Below, one piece after another: positions 1-8,969 of a DNA stretch of 64,000 nt (its first letter is position 1; every line of letters starts with the position of its first letter). Below the pieces are notes generated by a model. That model did not search any database. It saw only the letters and a list, made by a program, of their open reading frames with translations, and had not been told where the DNA came from. This DNA is from Thiotrichales bacterium (GTDB lineage Bacteria; Pseudomonadota; Gammaproteobacteria; Thiomicrospirales; Thiomicrospiraceae): assembly GCA_016938655.1 (NCBI GenBank), contig JAFGUG010000045.1, forward strand, positions 1-64,000, written 5' to 3'. The translations under genes were made by a program, and so were the position numbers.

Positions 1-1
1 T

Positions 2-1873
2 GTAGCGGTTGCCAGCACAACGGGCGGTAACTTCGAAAACCTAGTGACAACGGACACCGCGACCGTCACGGTCAGCGATACGATTGATGTAACAACTGTT
101 ACCTTGAGTGTAAGTGATGTAAATGTAGTTGATGGCTTAGTTACGTTTACAGCGACCTTAAGTAACCCCGGTGAAACAGGGAAAGGTAATGTCACTATCA
201 CAACCGAGCATGGAGATATTGTTATTGCTGAAGGTGGCTTGACCGGGAATATTGTGGTTTCTATAGGTTCTAGTAGTGAAGTATCTGCGACAGTTAATAA
301 AGTTGTAGGTGGGAATTTTGAAGCAGTTGATTTTTCTGGTGCAAATGCATCTGTTCCTGTTGGAACAGTAACAGAATCCATGGATGCTTCTGGTATGCCA
401 AACTTTAATGCAGGTACCCCAATTTCGAGTGGCACATTATCTGGTAGTAGCTTTTCAACAAGCAGCACTTCTGATTACGGTACCTTTACGGTTGATCCGA
501 CTACAGGAAAATGGACTTTTGAGTTAGATAATACTCTTGATACAACCAATAAACTTGCAGATGGTGAAGTTAAAAACGAAGTGTTTAAAGTGACTGTTGA
601 TGGAAAAACTGAATTTGTTATTGTTAAAGTAAATGGTGCTAATGATTCTCCGAACGCTGAGAACGCTTCATTTAGCTCTGCAACAAATACGGTTGAATTT
701 AACTTGGCCGATTATACAAGCGATGTTGAAGATGATCGTGATGGTGAGATTGGAGATACGATCCCTGGTTCTGGTGATGACTGGGTAACACGAGTAGAAA
801 TCACTTCATTACCTGAATTTGGAGACCTTTATGACGGTACAACGAAGTTGGCTATTGGAAGTATTGTTGAGGACCCAACTACAATCCGTTATGAAGTTGA
901 TTCAACTAAACTAGAAATGCCTTCTTTTGATGCAGATTCTTACTTGGATGCTGGCTTCAGTAATAGTAATAAAACTGCAAGTTTTACGGTTGATGGTGTA
1001 ACTGTCTCGGGTGGAACATTCACGGGCGACTCACCAAATGCTTCGAGTACGATTACACCAGTTGGTTTAAGTTATGTAAGTGGCAGTGATAAGCGAGGGC
1101 TTGGTGTTGGTTCTGGTGAGATCGAGTCAGGTAGTAAAGAATTTATTTCAATTAGCTTTGCATCTGTCGTAACCGGTGCATCCGTGACTTTAGCAAGTGT
1201 TTTAGGTAATTATCAAGAAACGAATACTGCAGATGCCCAAGTTAATGTTATGTTGTTAAAAGATGGTGTGGTTGTTTCACAGTTCGATTTTAATGACACT
1301 TATAATGGGTCAGGAATCTTCACAACACCACTGTTTGACGAGGATGGCTTTAATGAGATTAGAGTCTTTACTGAGGCTGACAGAAATTCGAACATCACTC
1401 TGCAAAGTTTTGAGGCAACCAACCTGCTTGTAGACGATGAATTTAATTACAATGCGGTTGATGTTGAAGGCGCTACAGAGCCGGCAACCGTGACCTTGAA
1501 TGCGGTTCTCAATGGACAAGAGAAACTTGAGATGTTTGCAGATGAAGATCGCGAGGTGTTCGAGTTACTGGATGTAAATAATGTTGGTCAATTAACCTAT
1601 ATTACAAATTACGATGTTGCCGATGATGTATTAGATTTATCAGACTTAATGGACAGTACGGTTACTAAAAATAATTTAGACCAATACTTGAAATTAGGTT
1701 TTGTGGATAGTGATGGTGATGGCAACCCTGATGCTACCTTAATTACTATTGATTCAAATGGCGATGCCGCCGGTGGCGATTTGAGCTATGTTTATATTCA
1801 AGATGCAGTGGAAGGGACTTGGAAGATTGGTGCAGATGATGATACTAGAGGGCAATTTGATTTAGATGATTAA
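2..1873 (+). CDS. Large repetitive type I-secreted adhesin, C-terminal part (5' end outside window)
   Basis: The frame is open to the left edge, so the track's GTG start at 44 is internal and the gene begins upstream. The visible part opens with Ig-like repeats (TVTLSVSDVNVVDGLVTFTA) and the tail of a previous repeat. A VCBS-like domain follows (SGTLSGSSF...YGTFTVDPTTGKWTFELDN, ending NGANDSPNAEN). The last 110 residues carry ITNYDVADDVLDLSDLM and acidic Asp/Gly-rich motifs, which match the C-terminal target region of VCA0849-type type I-secreted proteins. The protein is very acidic and has no cysteine in the visible part. The expected role is a surface or released adhesin exported by an ABC/MFP/TolC system; no exporter lies in the window. 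It is followed by a clear terminator. Confidence 0.85.
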   Translation, partial: VAVASTTGGNFENLVTTDTATVTVSDTIDVTTVTLSVSDVNVVDGLVTFTATLSNPGETGKGNVTITTEHGDIVIAEGGLTGNIVVSIGSSSEVSATVNKVVGGNFEAVDFSGANASVPVGTVTESMDASGMPNFNAGTPISSGTLSGSSFSTSSTSDYGTFTVDPTTGKWTFELDNTLDTTNKLADGEVKNEVFKVTVDGKTEFVIVKVNGANDSPNAENASFSSATNTVEFNLADYTSDVEDDRDGEIGDTIPGSGDDWVTRVEITSLPEFGDLYDGTTKLAIGSIVEDPTTIRYEVDSTKLEMPSFDADSYLDAGFSNSNKTASFTVDGVTVSGGTFTGDSPNASSTITPVGLSYVSGSDKRGLGVGSGEIESGSKEFISISFASVVTGASVTLASVLGNYQETNTADAQVNVMLLKDGVVVSQFDFNDTYNGSGIFTTPLFDEDGFNEIRVFTEADRNSNITLQSFEATNLLVDDEFNYNAVDVEGATEPATVTLNAVLNGQEKLEMFADEDREVFELLDVNNVGQLTYITNYDVADDVLDLSDLMDSTVTKNNLDQYLKLGFVDSDGDGNPDATLITIDSNGDAAGGDLSYVYIQDAVEGTWKIGADDDTRGQFDLDD

Positions 1874-1926
1874 TTATTGAAAATAAATACGTATTTTCTA
1901 TAGAATAGAGGATACCTATTAAAGTG

Positions 1927-1957
1927 AAAGCCGGCTTTATAGTCGGCTTTTTGCTTT
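1927..1957 (+). terminator. Intrinsic terminator of the adhesin gene
   Basis: The stem AAAGCCGGCT / AGTCGGCTTT has one G-U-type mismatch and a TTAT loop, followed by TTTTGCTTTT. It lies 54 nt after the adhesin stop codon. Confidence 0.85.
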
Positions 1958-1990
1958 TAAAAACATAGATTAGCTTTGGGATAGCCTTAT

Positions 1991-3337
1991 ATGCATGATA
2001 ATTTAATTGATGTAATTGAGAGTCAGGACGATATTGTCTCTTTTAAGCCAATATCAAAAGGCCGCTCAGCTTCTATTTTTAAAATAAAGCAGAGGTCAGA
2101 TAAAGGACATCAAAAAAAATTACTGCGTGTTATACGTAATATCAGTCCTCATTACCAGATTCGTAGAGAAAAAGATCTTCTTCAATACCTTAATCAATTT
2201 CCAGAGTTTATTCATTTCAATGAAATTCGACGAGACCAATTTTATTATCTTCAGTTTTTTGATTATAAAGGTAAACGAAACCTTAACTCGTATGTTTTGG
2301 AGCATGGCGTATTAAACGATTTAGATGCTAAACGAATGTTACGTCAAATTGTATGCAGCCTTGAACACATCCATGAGGTCGGTTTTGTGCATTCAGAAGT
2401 CTCACCTGAGAATATTTTGGCAGGTAAGAAGGGGGATTTCTATCTGTTAGATGTTAGCAAAGCTATGCCCTCCCTACCATCTTTTGAAGCGGAGTTGATT
2501 AATGGTTGTCACCGTTTTTCTGCTCCTGAACGTTTGAATGGCCATTTAACTGAGGCAAGTGATGTTTATTCGCTGGGCTGTACGCTTTATTATGCTTTGA
2601 CAGGTAATCATATCTATCGTTTGAACAAGTCTAAAAATGTGCTCGATCAGTTTTGGGCCCATACGCATCATTCAATTCGTAAATTAAATCGCTTACCTGT
2701 GCTTTGGCGTTGCTTGTTAACTTGGATGACACAAAAAGACCCAGCCAAACGCATTACATTGTCTGAGTTGAAAAAGTGGTTAGAAGAACCGACTTTTCCT
2801 GAATTAATTCGCAAGCAAAGCGTTACAGCTGAGCATTCATATCCTGAAGATGCCTTAACCAGTTTGGCTGATGAGCATTATCTATACCCTACGTTTAAGC
2901 AAGCATTGGCGGCAGAGCTTAATGGTGATCTAATTACGGCTTTTAATCTTTATGAAAACTGTGCTTTTAAAGGGTTTAGTCGAGCTGAGAATAACTTAGG
3001 CCTTATGTATGAGAAAGGTGAGCCTGTTGAGCAGTCTTTTGAAATGGCGGCGAATATGTATAAACATGCCTTTGAAAAAGGCAATCCTCATGCCGCCTTC
3101 AATTTGGCACGTTTATTCGAAGCAGGGCTGGGGGTAAAGCAAGACGATTACAAAGCTTATAAGTTATTTGAGTTCTCTGCGTTGCGTGGAAATTTGATGG
3201 CTCAGAATCGTTTAGGTGAGTACCTAAAAAATGGTAAAGGTGTGCATAAAAATACTGAACAAGCCAAATACTGGTTTAGTTTGGCTGCCTATTATGGCAA
3301 TCAGTTTGCCTTAAATAATTTAAAACTGTTGTCTTAA
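1991..3337 (+). CDS. Ser/Thr protein kinase-like protein (probable pseudokinase) with Sel1 repeats
   Basis: 448 aa. Residues ~15-270 have a eukaryotic-like kinase fold. An APE motif (SAPERLNG) and SDVYSLGCTLYYALTG are clear. The catalytic loop reads HSEVSPEN (residues 134-141) where active kinases have HRDxKPEN, and DFG is DVS (residue 154). The beta-3 strand reads LLRVIRN with no obvious VAIK lysine. The general base and possibly the ATP lysine are therefore missing, so this is probably a pseudokinase or atypical kinase. Residues ~300-448 are Sel1-type TPR repeats (AENNLGLMYEKGEPVEQ, AAFNLARLFEAGLGVKQ), a likely protein-binding scaffold. No membrane segment is seen. No strong ribosome-binding site precedes ATG 1991. 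It sits directly downstream of the adhesin terminator, so it is a separate transcript. A role with the neighbouring surface protein is only inferred. Confidence 0.8.
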   Translation: MHDNLIDVIESQDDIVSFKPISKGRSASIFKIKQRSDKGHQKKLLRVIRNISPHYQIRREKDLLQYLNQFPEFIHFNEIRRDQFYYLQFFDYKGKRNLNSYVLEHGVLNDLDAKRMLRQIVCSLEHIHEVGFVHSEVSPENILAGKKGDFYLLDVSKAMPSLPSFEAELINGCHRFSAPERLNGHLTEASDVYSLGCTLYYALTGNHIYRLNKSKNVLDQFWAHTHHSIRKLNRLPVLWRCLLTWMTQKDPAKRITLSELKKWLEEPTFPELIRKQSVTAEHSYPEDALTSLADEHYLYPTFKQALAAELNGDLITAFNLYENCAFKGFSRAENNLGLMYEKGEPVEQSFEMAANMYKHAFEKGNPHAAFNLARLFEAGLGVKQDDYKAYKLFEFSALRGNLMAQNRLGEYLKNGKGVHKNTEQAKYWFSLAAYYGNQFALNNLKLLS

Positions 3338-3361
3338 ACTAATAGGCTGTATTGGAAATGC

Positions 3362-3401
3362 AAAAATCCCCGTAACAAAATGATGTTTCGGGGATTTTTT
3401 T
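3362..3401. terminator. Bidirectional terminator between the pseudokinase and PEP-CTERM genes
   Basis: AAAAATCCCCG and CGGGGATTTTTTT form a stem with a T-run on one side and an A-run on the other. It can therefore end both the plus-strand kinase gene and the minus-strand PEP-CTERM gene. Confidence 0.8.
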
Positions 3402-3425
3402 GTGTTGTAACGCGAAAATAATATT

Positions 3426-4055
3426 CTAAGCTTTTCTACGACGTTTTGCCATAAAACCTACTAAGCCTAGTCCAGCCAACATCAATGCATAAGTTGAAGG
3501 TTCAGGAACTGCTGAAACACTAAAATCATATTTAACATAGTCGTACAAGTTACTTTGATTTGGATCAGTTAGGTCATTAACTTCATTCGAGTTAAACCAA
3601 GTAATGTTAATTTCGCCATCAGCTGCTGCTGATTCCCAAATAGCACCGAAGGTAGATGAACCAATTACAGTGTCTGCTTCAAATGTTTTTGCAAAAGAAA
3701 AATAATTGTAATCTTTACTATAAAAGGGCGACTCAAGACCTTCGAAATTCTCAGTTTGTTTGCTCCACTCAGCAAGTGTGAAATTATCAATTTTGAAGGT
3801 TAGTCCTTCAAAATAAGGTAATTGAGCACCGGTATATGAATAATCACCAGCAACGTCTAAAGTAAATGAAATACCGTTCGATGACTTATAATCGTCCACT
3901 GTAAAAACTACAGCGGCTTCTGGGGCTATACCATATTGTTGACCTGATGAGGTAATAGCCGTTTCATCACCAAAAATTTCTATCGGCGTGGCTGCACTAG
4001 CAAAACTAGAAAAACCGATTAATGCCGCAAATAATGGGGTTGTGAACTTCTTCAT
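3426..4055 (-). CDS. PEP-CTERM sorting-signal exported protein
   Basis: 209 aa. The N-terminus is a signal peptide (MKKFTTPLFAALIGFSSFASA). The C-terminus has VPEPSTYALMLAGLGLVGFMAKRRRKA, a textbook PEP-CTERM tripartite signal of VPEP motif, hydrophobic helix and basic tail. Proteins of this class are handed to an exosortase/EpsH membrane protease and are usually linked to exopolysaccharide or biofilm. The central ~150 residues are beta-rich and of unknown function, with no recognisable catalytic motif. Ribosome-binding site AAGGA precedes the ATG. No exosortase gene is in the window. The gene is monocistronic, with an AT-rich 206-bp upstream gap shared divergently with apt. Confidence 0.85.
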   Translation of the reverse strand: MKKFTTPLFAALIGFSSFASAATPIEIFGDETAITSSGQQYGIAPEAAVVFTVDDYKSSNGISFTLDVAGDYSYTGAQLPYFEGLTFKIDNFTLAEWSKQTENFEGLESPFYSKDYNYFSFAKTFEADTVIGSSTFGAIWESAAADGEINITWFNSNEVNDLTDPNQSNLYDYVKYDFSVSAVPEPSTYALMLAGLGLVGFMAKRRRKA

Positions 4056-4261
4056 AATGATTCCTTAGAAAACCGTAATTAGTGAAAAACAGACGTCTTT
4101 CTTATATTATGGCTCTTATTCTATTAAATATGATCACACTTTGATATTGTACTTAAGTACACAAATTAGCGATAAGTTTAATGCGGTCATAAATTTATAT
4201 TGTATTTTACTTTGAATCGTTCGAATAGTACATAGCTTATTAAAATATAAAGGATTTTTAC

Positions 4262-4780
4262 ATGTCACAACACCCTTTAGCGCAATTCCTTGATACGGTT
4301 CCTGACTTTCCAAAGCCTGGAATTCTGTTCAGTGATATCTCGCCGTTACTTAAAACGCATTTTGTTGAGACGATTGATGCGATGAGTGCGCTGTTTACTG
4401 CTGAGGAGTGGGCAAATATCGATTGCTTGGCGGGCATTGAATCGCGCGGGTTTATTTTTGCTTCTGCGTTAGCGTTTAAGCATAACAAAGGGTTTATTAA
4501 AGTCCGCAAACCGGGTAAGTTACCGAATGTTCATGCTTCAATTGATTATGGCCTAGAGTACGGAACCGATAGCTTGGAGATGCAGAAGGGCGATGGGAGC
4601 CGGATTGTCTTAATGGACGATTTAATTGCCACAGGTGGCTCTATGGGCGCGGCGGCTGAACTCTGTGAGAAAGTGGGTTATAACGTTGTGGGCATGGCGT
4701 GTTTGATTGATTTAGCCGCGTTGAACAGCTTTGCGTACAAAGACATGGTGGTTCGTTCGGTGATTCAGATTGAGGATTAA
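4262..4780 (+). CDS. apt: Adenine phosphoribosyltransferase
   Basis: 172 aa, the normal length for the family. The enzyme salvages adenine to AMP using PRPP in the cytoplasm. The PRPP-binding signature VLMDDLIATGGSM lies at residues 116-128. The N-terminal DFPKPGILFSDISPLL and AGIESRGFIFASALA segments are typical of Apt. AAGGA lies about 8 nt before ATG 4262. The gene stands alone, ending in an AGCAGGCCTGCT palindrome followed by a strong bidirectional terminator shared with convergent argH. Confidence 0.96.
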   Translation: MSQHPLAQFLDTVPDFPKPGILFSDISPLLKTHFVETIDAMSALFTAEEWANIDCLAGIESRGFIFASALAFKHNKGFIKVRKPGKLPNVHASIDYGLEYGTDSLEMQKGDGSRIVLMDDLIATGGSMGAAAELCEKVGYNVVGMACLIDLAALNSFAYKDMVVRSVIQIED

Positions 4781-4794
4781 ACCGTTTTAAAAGT

Positions 4795-4808
4795 CAGCAG
4801 GCCTGCTG
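4795..4808. repeat. Dispersed GCAGGCCTGC palindrome, copy after apt
   Basis: The 14-bp perfect palindrome CAGCAGGCCTGCTG has the directional left flank AAAAGT. It lies between the apt stop and its terminator. Confidence 0.85.
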
Positions 4809-4816
4809 AAATTAGA

Positions 4817-4857
4817 AAAGCCACGTTAAGGATTACCCTAACGTGGCTTTTTATTAT
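4817..4857. terminator. Bidirectional terminator for apt and argH
   Basis: A 15-bp stem AAAGCCACGTTAAGG / CCCTAACGTGGCTTT with one mismatch and a short loop. T-runs occur in both directions. It lies between the convergent genes apt and argH. Confidence 0.9.
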
Positions 4858-4880
4858 TAAAACGTATTAAAGCCGCTGTA

Positions 4881-6281
4881 TTAAAGCGTTTTAATATAGT
4901 CTTTTGCTCTTACAACGGCGGCTCTGACTTGGTTTGGAGCGGTACCACCCAAGTGATCACGTGCCGCAACTGAGCCTTCTAAGGTCAATACTTCAAAGAC
5001 GTCGTCTGTGATTTTGTCGCAGAAGCTTTGTAAGGTTTCTAGTGACATTTCAGATAGGTCTTCGCCACTTTTTATTCCGTGCGCCACGGCCAAGCCCACC
5101 ACTTCGTGAGAGTCTCGGAAAGCCAAGCCTTTACCAACCAAATAGTCAGCCAAGTCGGTGGCGGTTGAGAATCCACGTTTGGCGGCAGCATAAGTCACAT
5201 CACGATTAACGATAATGGCCGGAATCATATCCGCAAACGCACGTAAACTGCCTCGAACGGTATCTACCGCATCAAACAGCGGTTCTTTGTCTTCTTGGTT
5301 GTCTTTGTTGTACGCCAATGGCTGTGACTTCATTAAGGTTAATAAACTCATTAAGTGGCCGTAAACACGTCCGGTTTTACCACGCACGAGCTCTGGAACA
5401 TCGGGATTTTTTTTCTGCGGCATAATCGACGAACCGGTGCAGAAGCGGTCAGGTAAGTCAATGAATTGAAACTGTGCCGAAGACCACAGCACCAGTTCTT
5501 CTGAAAAACGCGATAAATGCATTAAGAAGGTTGCAGCAAAGGCGGTGAACTCAATGGCAAAGTCACGATCCGACACACCATCGAGTGAGTTTTCACTGAT
5601 GCGATCAAAACCAAGTAATTCAGCGGTGTAAGCGCGATCAATTGGGTAGGTGGTTCCTGCTAATGCCGCTGAACCCAGAGGCATGGTGTTGACACGTTTA
5701 CGACAATCTTGCAAACGTTCCATATCGCGCTTAATCATCTCAAACCAAGCCAAGATGTGGTGGCCAAAGGTAACCGGTTGCGCGGTTTGCAAATGGGTGA
5801 AGCCCGGCATAATCGTCGCTGCTTCACGCTCGGCCAGCTCAATCATGCCTTTTTGTAGGCGAACCAATTCAGGTAGGATTGCATCAATTTCATCACGCAA
5901 ATACAAACGAATGTCGGTGGCAACTTGGTCGTTACGTGAACGCCCGGTATGGAGTTTTTTACCGGTAAAGCCAATCAAGCCCGTTAATAATGATTCGATA
6001 TTCATGTGAATATCTTCCTGTTTGATTGACCAAGTTATCTTACCTGCTTCAATATCGGATTCAATTTGAGTTAGCCCAGTAATGATGTCTTGCAGCTCTT
6101 TATTATCCAAAATGCCCACTTTGGTCAGCATTTTAGCGTGCGCAATCGAACCTTGAATGTCCTGCTTATACATGCGGTGATCAAATTGAATGGAGGCGGT
6201 AAACTCTTCAACAAAGGCGTCGGTGGATTCACTAAAACGGGCGCTAGAGAGTTTTTCTTGGTTGTGTTGGTTGCTACTCAT
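4881..6281 (-). CDS. argH: Argininosuccinate lyase
   Basis: 466 aa. It splits argininosuccinate into arginine and fumarate, the last step of arginine synthesis. The fumarase/aspartase superfamily signature [16 protein letters not shown] is intact, as are [15 protein letters not shown] and HTGRSRNDQ near the N-terminus. Length matches the family (~460 aa). The start codon at 6281 lies 46 nt downstream of the thioredoxin-like gene on the same strand, so co-transcription is possible. It converges with apt. Confidence 0.97.
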   Translation of the reverse strand: MSSNQHNQEKLSSARFSESTDAFVEEFTASIQFDHRMYKQDIQGSIAHAKMLTKVGILDNKELQDIITGLTQIESDIEAGKITWSIKQEDIHMNIESLLTGLIGFTGKKLHTGRSRNDQVATDIRLYLRDEIDAILPELVRLQKGMIELAEREAATIMPGFTHLQTAQPVTFGHHILAWFEMIKRDMERLQDCRKRVNTMPLGSAALAGTTYPIDRAYTAELLGFDRISENSLDGVSDRDFAIEFTAFAATFLMHLSRFSEELVLWSSAQFQFIDLPDRFCTGSSIMPQKKNPDVPELVRGKTGRVYGHLMSLLTLMKSQPLAYNKDNQEDKEPLFDAVDTVRGSLRAFADMIPAIIVNRDVTYAAAKRGFSTATDLADYLVGKGLAFRDSHEVVGLAVAHGIKSGEDLSEMSLETLQSFCDKITDDVFEVLTLEGSVAARDHLGGTAPNQVRAAVVRAKDYIKTL

Positions 6282-6327
6282 AAGATTCTTAAGGTCTCAA
6301 AAAGGGTGATTTAAAAATAGGGATTTA

Positions 6328-6930
6328 TTATTGTTTTTGTTGCAGTTGTTTTTCATAGAGATCCGGGGTGATGGGAAGTCTAAAAGGGTTGTTCATGTTT
6401 TTGTATGCGATATTCAATTTGTCATGAATCAAGCCAGCATACAAATGGGTGTTGGTGATGCCGACAATACGCGGCGCCACTTCTTTACCGTTGCCGTCTA
6501 AAAACAGAACAGTTGGCGTTAAGTCGGCATTTAATTGGTAAGCCCACTCCGATTTTTTAATGAGTTTGCCATCAAATCCTGGAATGCGTTTTTGCTCATC
6601 GACCCCCACATGGCGCATAAGCACCACTTTACCATCGTAATTACCACCTCGAGCAATCGGTTCAAACACCTGTTCAATTAACTCTTCACAATACTCACAC
6701 CATGTGGCACCAAACATCAGTAAAATCGGCAGGCCTGTCTGGTTTGAGGTTTCCGCTAATTGCTCAAGGTTTGTCAGCTCTTTAAAATCGCCATGGCTTT
6801 TTGCCTGTGCAACTTGGTTAAAACTAAAAGCGAGGCACAGCATGGCTACCAGCGTCTTTAACTGAACGGATTCCCAAGCTTTTTTAAAGGGGCTGAATAT
6901 TCTTTTTTGTAAAGTTGGCAGCGTGTGCAT
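6328..6930 (-). CDS. Exported thioredoxin-like protein (CEYC active site)
   Basis: 200 aa. An N-terminal hydrophobic stretch (LVAMLCLAFSFNQVAQA) is preceded by basic residues and reads as a signal peptide or anchor. The mature part has a thioredoxin fold, with the redox motif ATWCEYCEELIEQ and a cis-proline region LTPTVLFLDGNGKEV. This is the form of periplasmic disulfide reductases such as SoxW/DsbE-like proteins. The exact partner cannot be told from sequence. It lies just upstream of argH on the same strand. The N-terminus before the hydrophobic segment is long (~27 aa) and no good Shine-Dalgarno precedes ATG 6930, so a later start is possible. Confidence 0.75.
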   Translation of the reverse strand: MHTLPTLQKRIFSPFKKAWESVQLKTLVAMLCLAFSFNQVAQAKSHGDFKELTNLEQLAETSNQTGLPILLMFGATWCEYCEELIEQVFEPIARGGNYDGKVVLMRHVGVDEQKRIPGFDGKLIKKSEWAYQLNADLTPTVLFLDGNGKEVAPRIVGITNTHLYAGLIHDKLNIAYKNMNNPFRLPITPDLYEKQLQQKQ

Positions 6931-7156
6931 GATGATTAATCACAAGTTAAAGCTTTATTTTAACTAAAAATTACAGCAAATTGACCGCCTTTTTAGTTTG
7001 CGGTTCTTAATTTAAGAGATTTACCTTAGTAATGTGGCGCTTTGTTAAAAACTCTATAAACCTTAGCCATTATTTTCAGTAAAATGGCTGGATATTAAAT
7101 TTATCCTCGCTTTTTGTAGTTAAAAAGTGGAACCGTCATCCGAACTGGGAAATAGA

Positions 7157-8095
7157 ATGAAAAAGACCTTAAGAATCGCCACTCGTAAAAGCCCGCTAGC
7201 CATGTGGCAAGCGGAATTTGTAAAAGCAGAACTTGAAAAAGCCCATCCAGGTTTAGAGATCATTCTGCTGCCGATGTCGACTAAAGGCGATAAGATTTTA
7301 GACGTGCCACTGGCTAAAATTGGTGGTAAAGGGTTGTTTACCAAAGAGCTTGAAGATCGCATGATGGATGGCGATGCTGATATTGCCGTGCACTCTATGA
7401 AAGACGTGCCAATGGAGCTACCAGAAGGCTTTGCCTTAGGCGCGATTTTAGAACGCCATGCACCGACGGATGCGTTTGTATCCAATAAATATGAGACCTT
7501 TGACGACTTGCCACAAGGCGCGATTTTAGGCACCTCTAGTCTGCGACGTAAAGCCCAGTTAATGGCGGTTAGACCCGATTTAGATGTGCGCGATTTGCGC
7601 GGAAATGTGGGCACGCGGTTAGGCAAACTGGATGCCGGTGAGTACGATGCGATTGTGCTAGCTACATCTGGCTTAATGCGTTTAGAGTTAAATGAGCGAA
7701 TTCGTCATGAAATTGCCCCAGAAATTTGTTTGCCAGCGGTGACCCAAGGCACTTTGGGCATAGAATATTTTGAAAAAGACACCGAGACCTTAGAGATTAT
7801 TCGGGTTTTAAACCACGATGAAACCGAAATTCGTACCTTTGCAGAGCGTGGCATGAACCATCGTTTAGAAGGCGGTTGTCAGGTACCAATTGGCGTTTAC
7901 GCAGAACTAGAGGGCGAGGATGAAATTTCCGTTCGTGGTTTGGTTGGCTCAGTAAATGGCGAAACCATTTTAAAAGCCTCAATTAAAGGCAAACGCAGTG
8001 ATGCTAAAAAGTTAGGCGTTGCGCTGGCCGAAGACCTTCTTAATCAAGGTGCCAGAGCCATTTTGGATGAAGTGTACGCCACAGAAAGTAAGTAA
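7157..8095 (+). CDS. hemC: Porphobilinogen deaminase (hydroxymethylbilane synthase)
   Basis: 312 aa. It polymerises four porphobilinogen molecules to hydroxymethylbilane. The N-terminus [18 protein letters not shown], the segment [13 protein letters not shown] and the cofactor-attachment segment [13 protein letters not shown] (the Cys that holds the dipyrromethane) are all present. The ORF track starts at GTG 7127. I prefer ATG 7157 because GGGA lies about 7 nt upstream and the family begins at this residue. It is the first gene of a hemC-hemD-hemX-hemY operon. Confidence 0.97.
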   Translation: MKKTLRIATRKSPLAMWQAEFVKAELEKAHPGLEIILLPMSTKGDKILDVPLAKIGGKGLFTKELEDRMMDGDADIAVHSMKDVPMELPEGFALGAILERHAPTDAFVSNKYETFDDLPQGAILGTSSLRRKAQLMAVRPDLDVRDLRGNVGTRLGKLDAGEYDAIVLATSGLMRLELNERIRHEIAPEICLPAVTQGTLGIEYFEKDTETLEIIRVLNHDETEIRTFAERGMNHRLEGGCQVPIGVYAELEGEDEISVRGLVGSVNGETILKASIKGKRSDAKKLGVALAEDLLNQGARAILDEVYATESK

Positions 8096-8104
8096 CACCG
8101 GTTT

Positions 8105-8959
8105 ATGTGCAGCTTGACGCCGACTTTTACTTTGCTTAATACGCGCCCTGAGCATCAGGCTCAAGGGTTAACTGAGTTAGTTAAAGCGGCAGGTGGTCAA
8201 GCATTAAGTTGCCCAACGTTAGCGATTGCCCTTAAAAACTTGCCGGTAAAACGCAGTGTTTTAAACCGTTTTGATAAGGTCGTGTTTATCAGTGTCAACG
8301 CCGTAAATAGCTTCGTACAACAAATACAACGCTTGCCGCAAAGTGAGCAGGCCTGCCAAAATGTGACAAACTGGTACGCAATAGGCAAAGCCACGTTTCA
8401 TGCGGCACAAAAGGTGGGTTTGCAGATTACCACGCTTTCTGGCCAGCAATTTGACAGTGAAAGTTTGTTACAGCATCCAAGCTTGCAGCACTTAAAAGGT
8501 CAAAAAGTTTTGATTGTAAAAGGGGATAACGGCCGTGAACTGTTGGCCGATTCTTTTGAGCAGCGTGGTGCGCTTGTTGAAAGTTGGTCGCTTTATCGTC
8601 GAGAGCCTTTAAGGCTTTGTACCGATGCTTGGTTAGCATTTAAAACCGCGCAAAACCCGCAGGTTTTAGCAACCAGTGTGGCAAGTTTAGAGAGTTTATT
8701 ACACGCGTTTGATGGGGCATGTGCTACAAAAGAAACGCCCATTGAAAGTCAGCAGGCCTGTTCAAAATCGCATCAAACAGAAACGTTTGATGCAAAACAG
8801 AACCAAGCATGGTTAGTTCAACAACCGCTTGTGGTGTTCAGTCAGCGCATTAAAGACTGGGCAGTTCAGCAAGGCTGGCAAGGCAAAATTTCCGTGGTTA
8901 CCACACAGAGTGACCAAGGTGTTATAGACTGTATTATTGAATCCCTTCGGGATAACTAA
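8105..8959 (+). CDS. hemD: Uroporphyrinogen-III synthase
   Basis: 284 aa. It cyclises hydroxymethylbilane to uroporphyrinogen III. The family is poorly conserved. Here the HemD-like features are NTRPEHQAQGLTELV near the start, VVFISVNAVNSFVQQ, KVLIVKGDNGRELLADSFEQRGA, and position 9 nt downstream of hemC. It is a little longer than E. coli HemD (246 aa). The extra length is a linker around residues 205-235, within which sits an AGCAGGCCTGTT near-copy of the dispersed palindrome (8751-8762). Confidence 0.92.
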   Translation: MCSLTPTFTLLNTRPEHQAQGLTELVKAAGGQALSCPTLAIALKNLPVKRSVLNRFDKVVFISVNAVNSFVQQIQRLPQSEQACQNVTNWYAIGKATFHAAQKVGLQITTLSGQQFDSESLLQHPSLQHLKGQKVLIVKGDNGRELLADSFEQRGALVESWSLYRREPLRLCTDAWLAFKTAQNPQVLATSVASLESLLHAFDGACATKETPIESQQACSKSHQTETFDAKQNQAWLVQQPLVVFSQRIKDWAVQQGWQGKISVVTTQSDQGVIDCIIESLRDN

Positions 8960-8969
8960 GGAAAACAAC

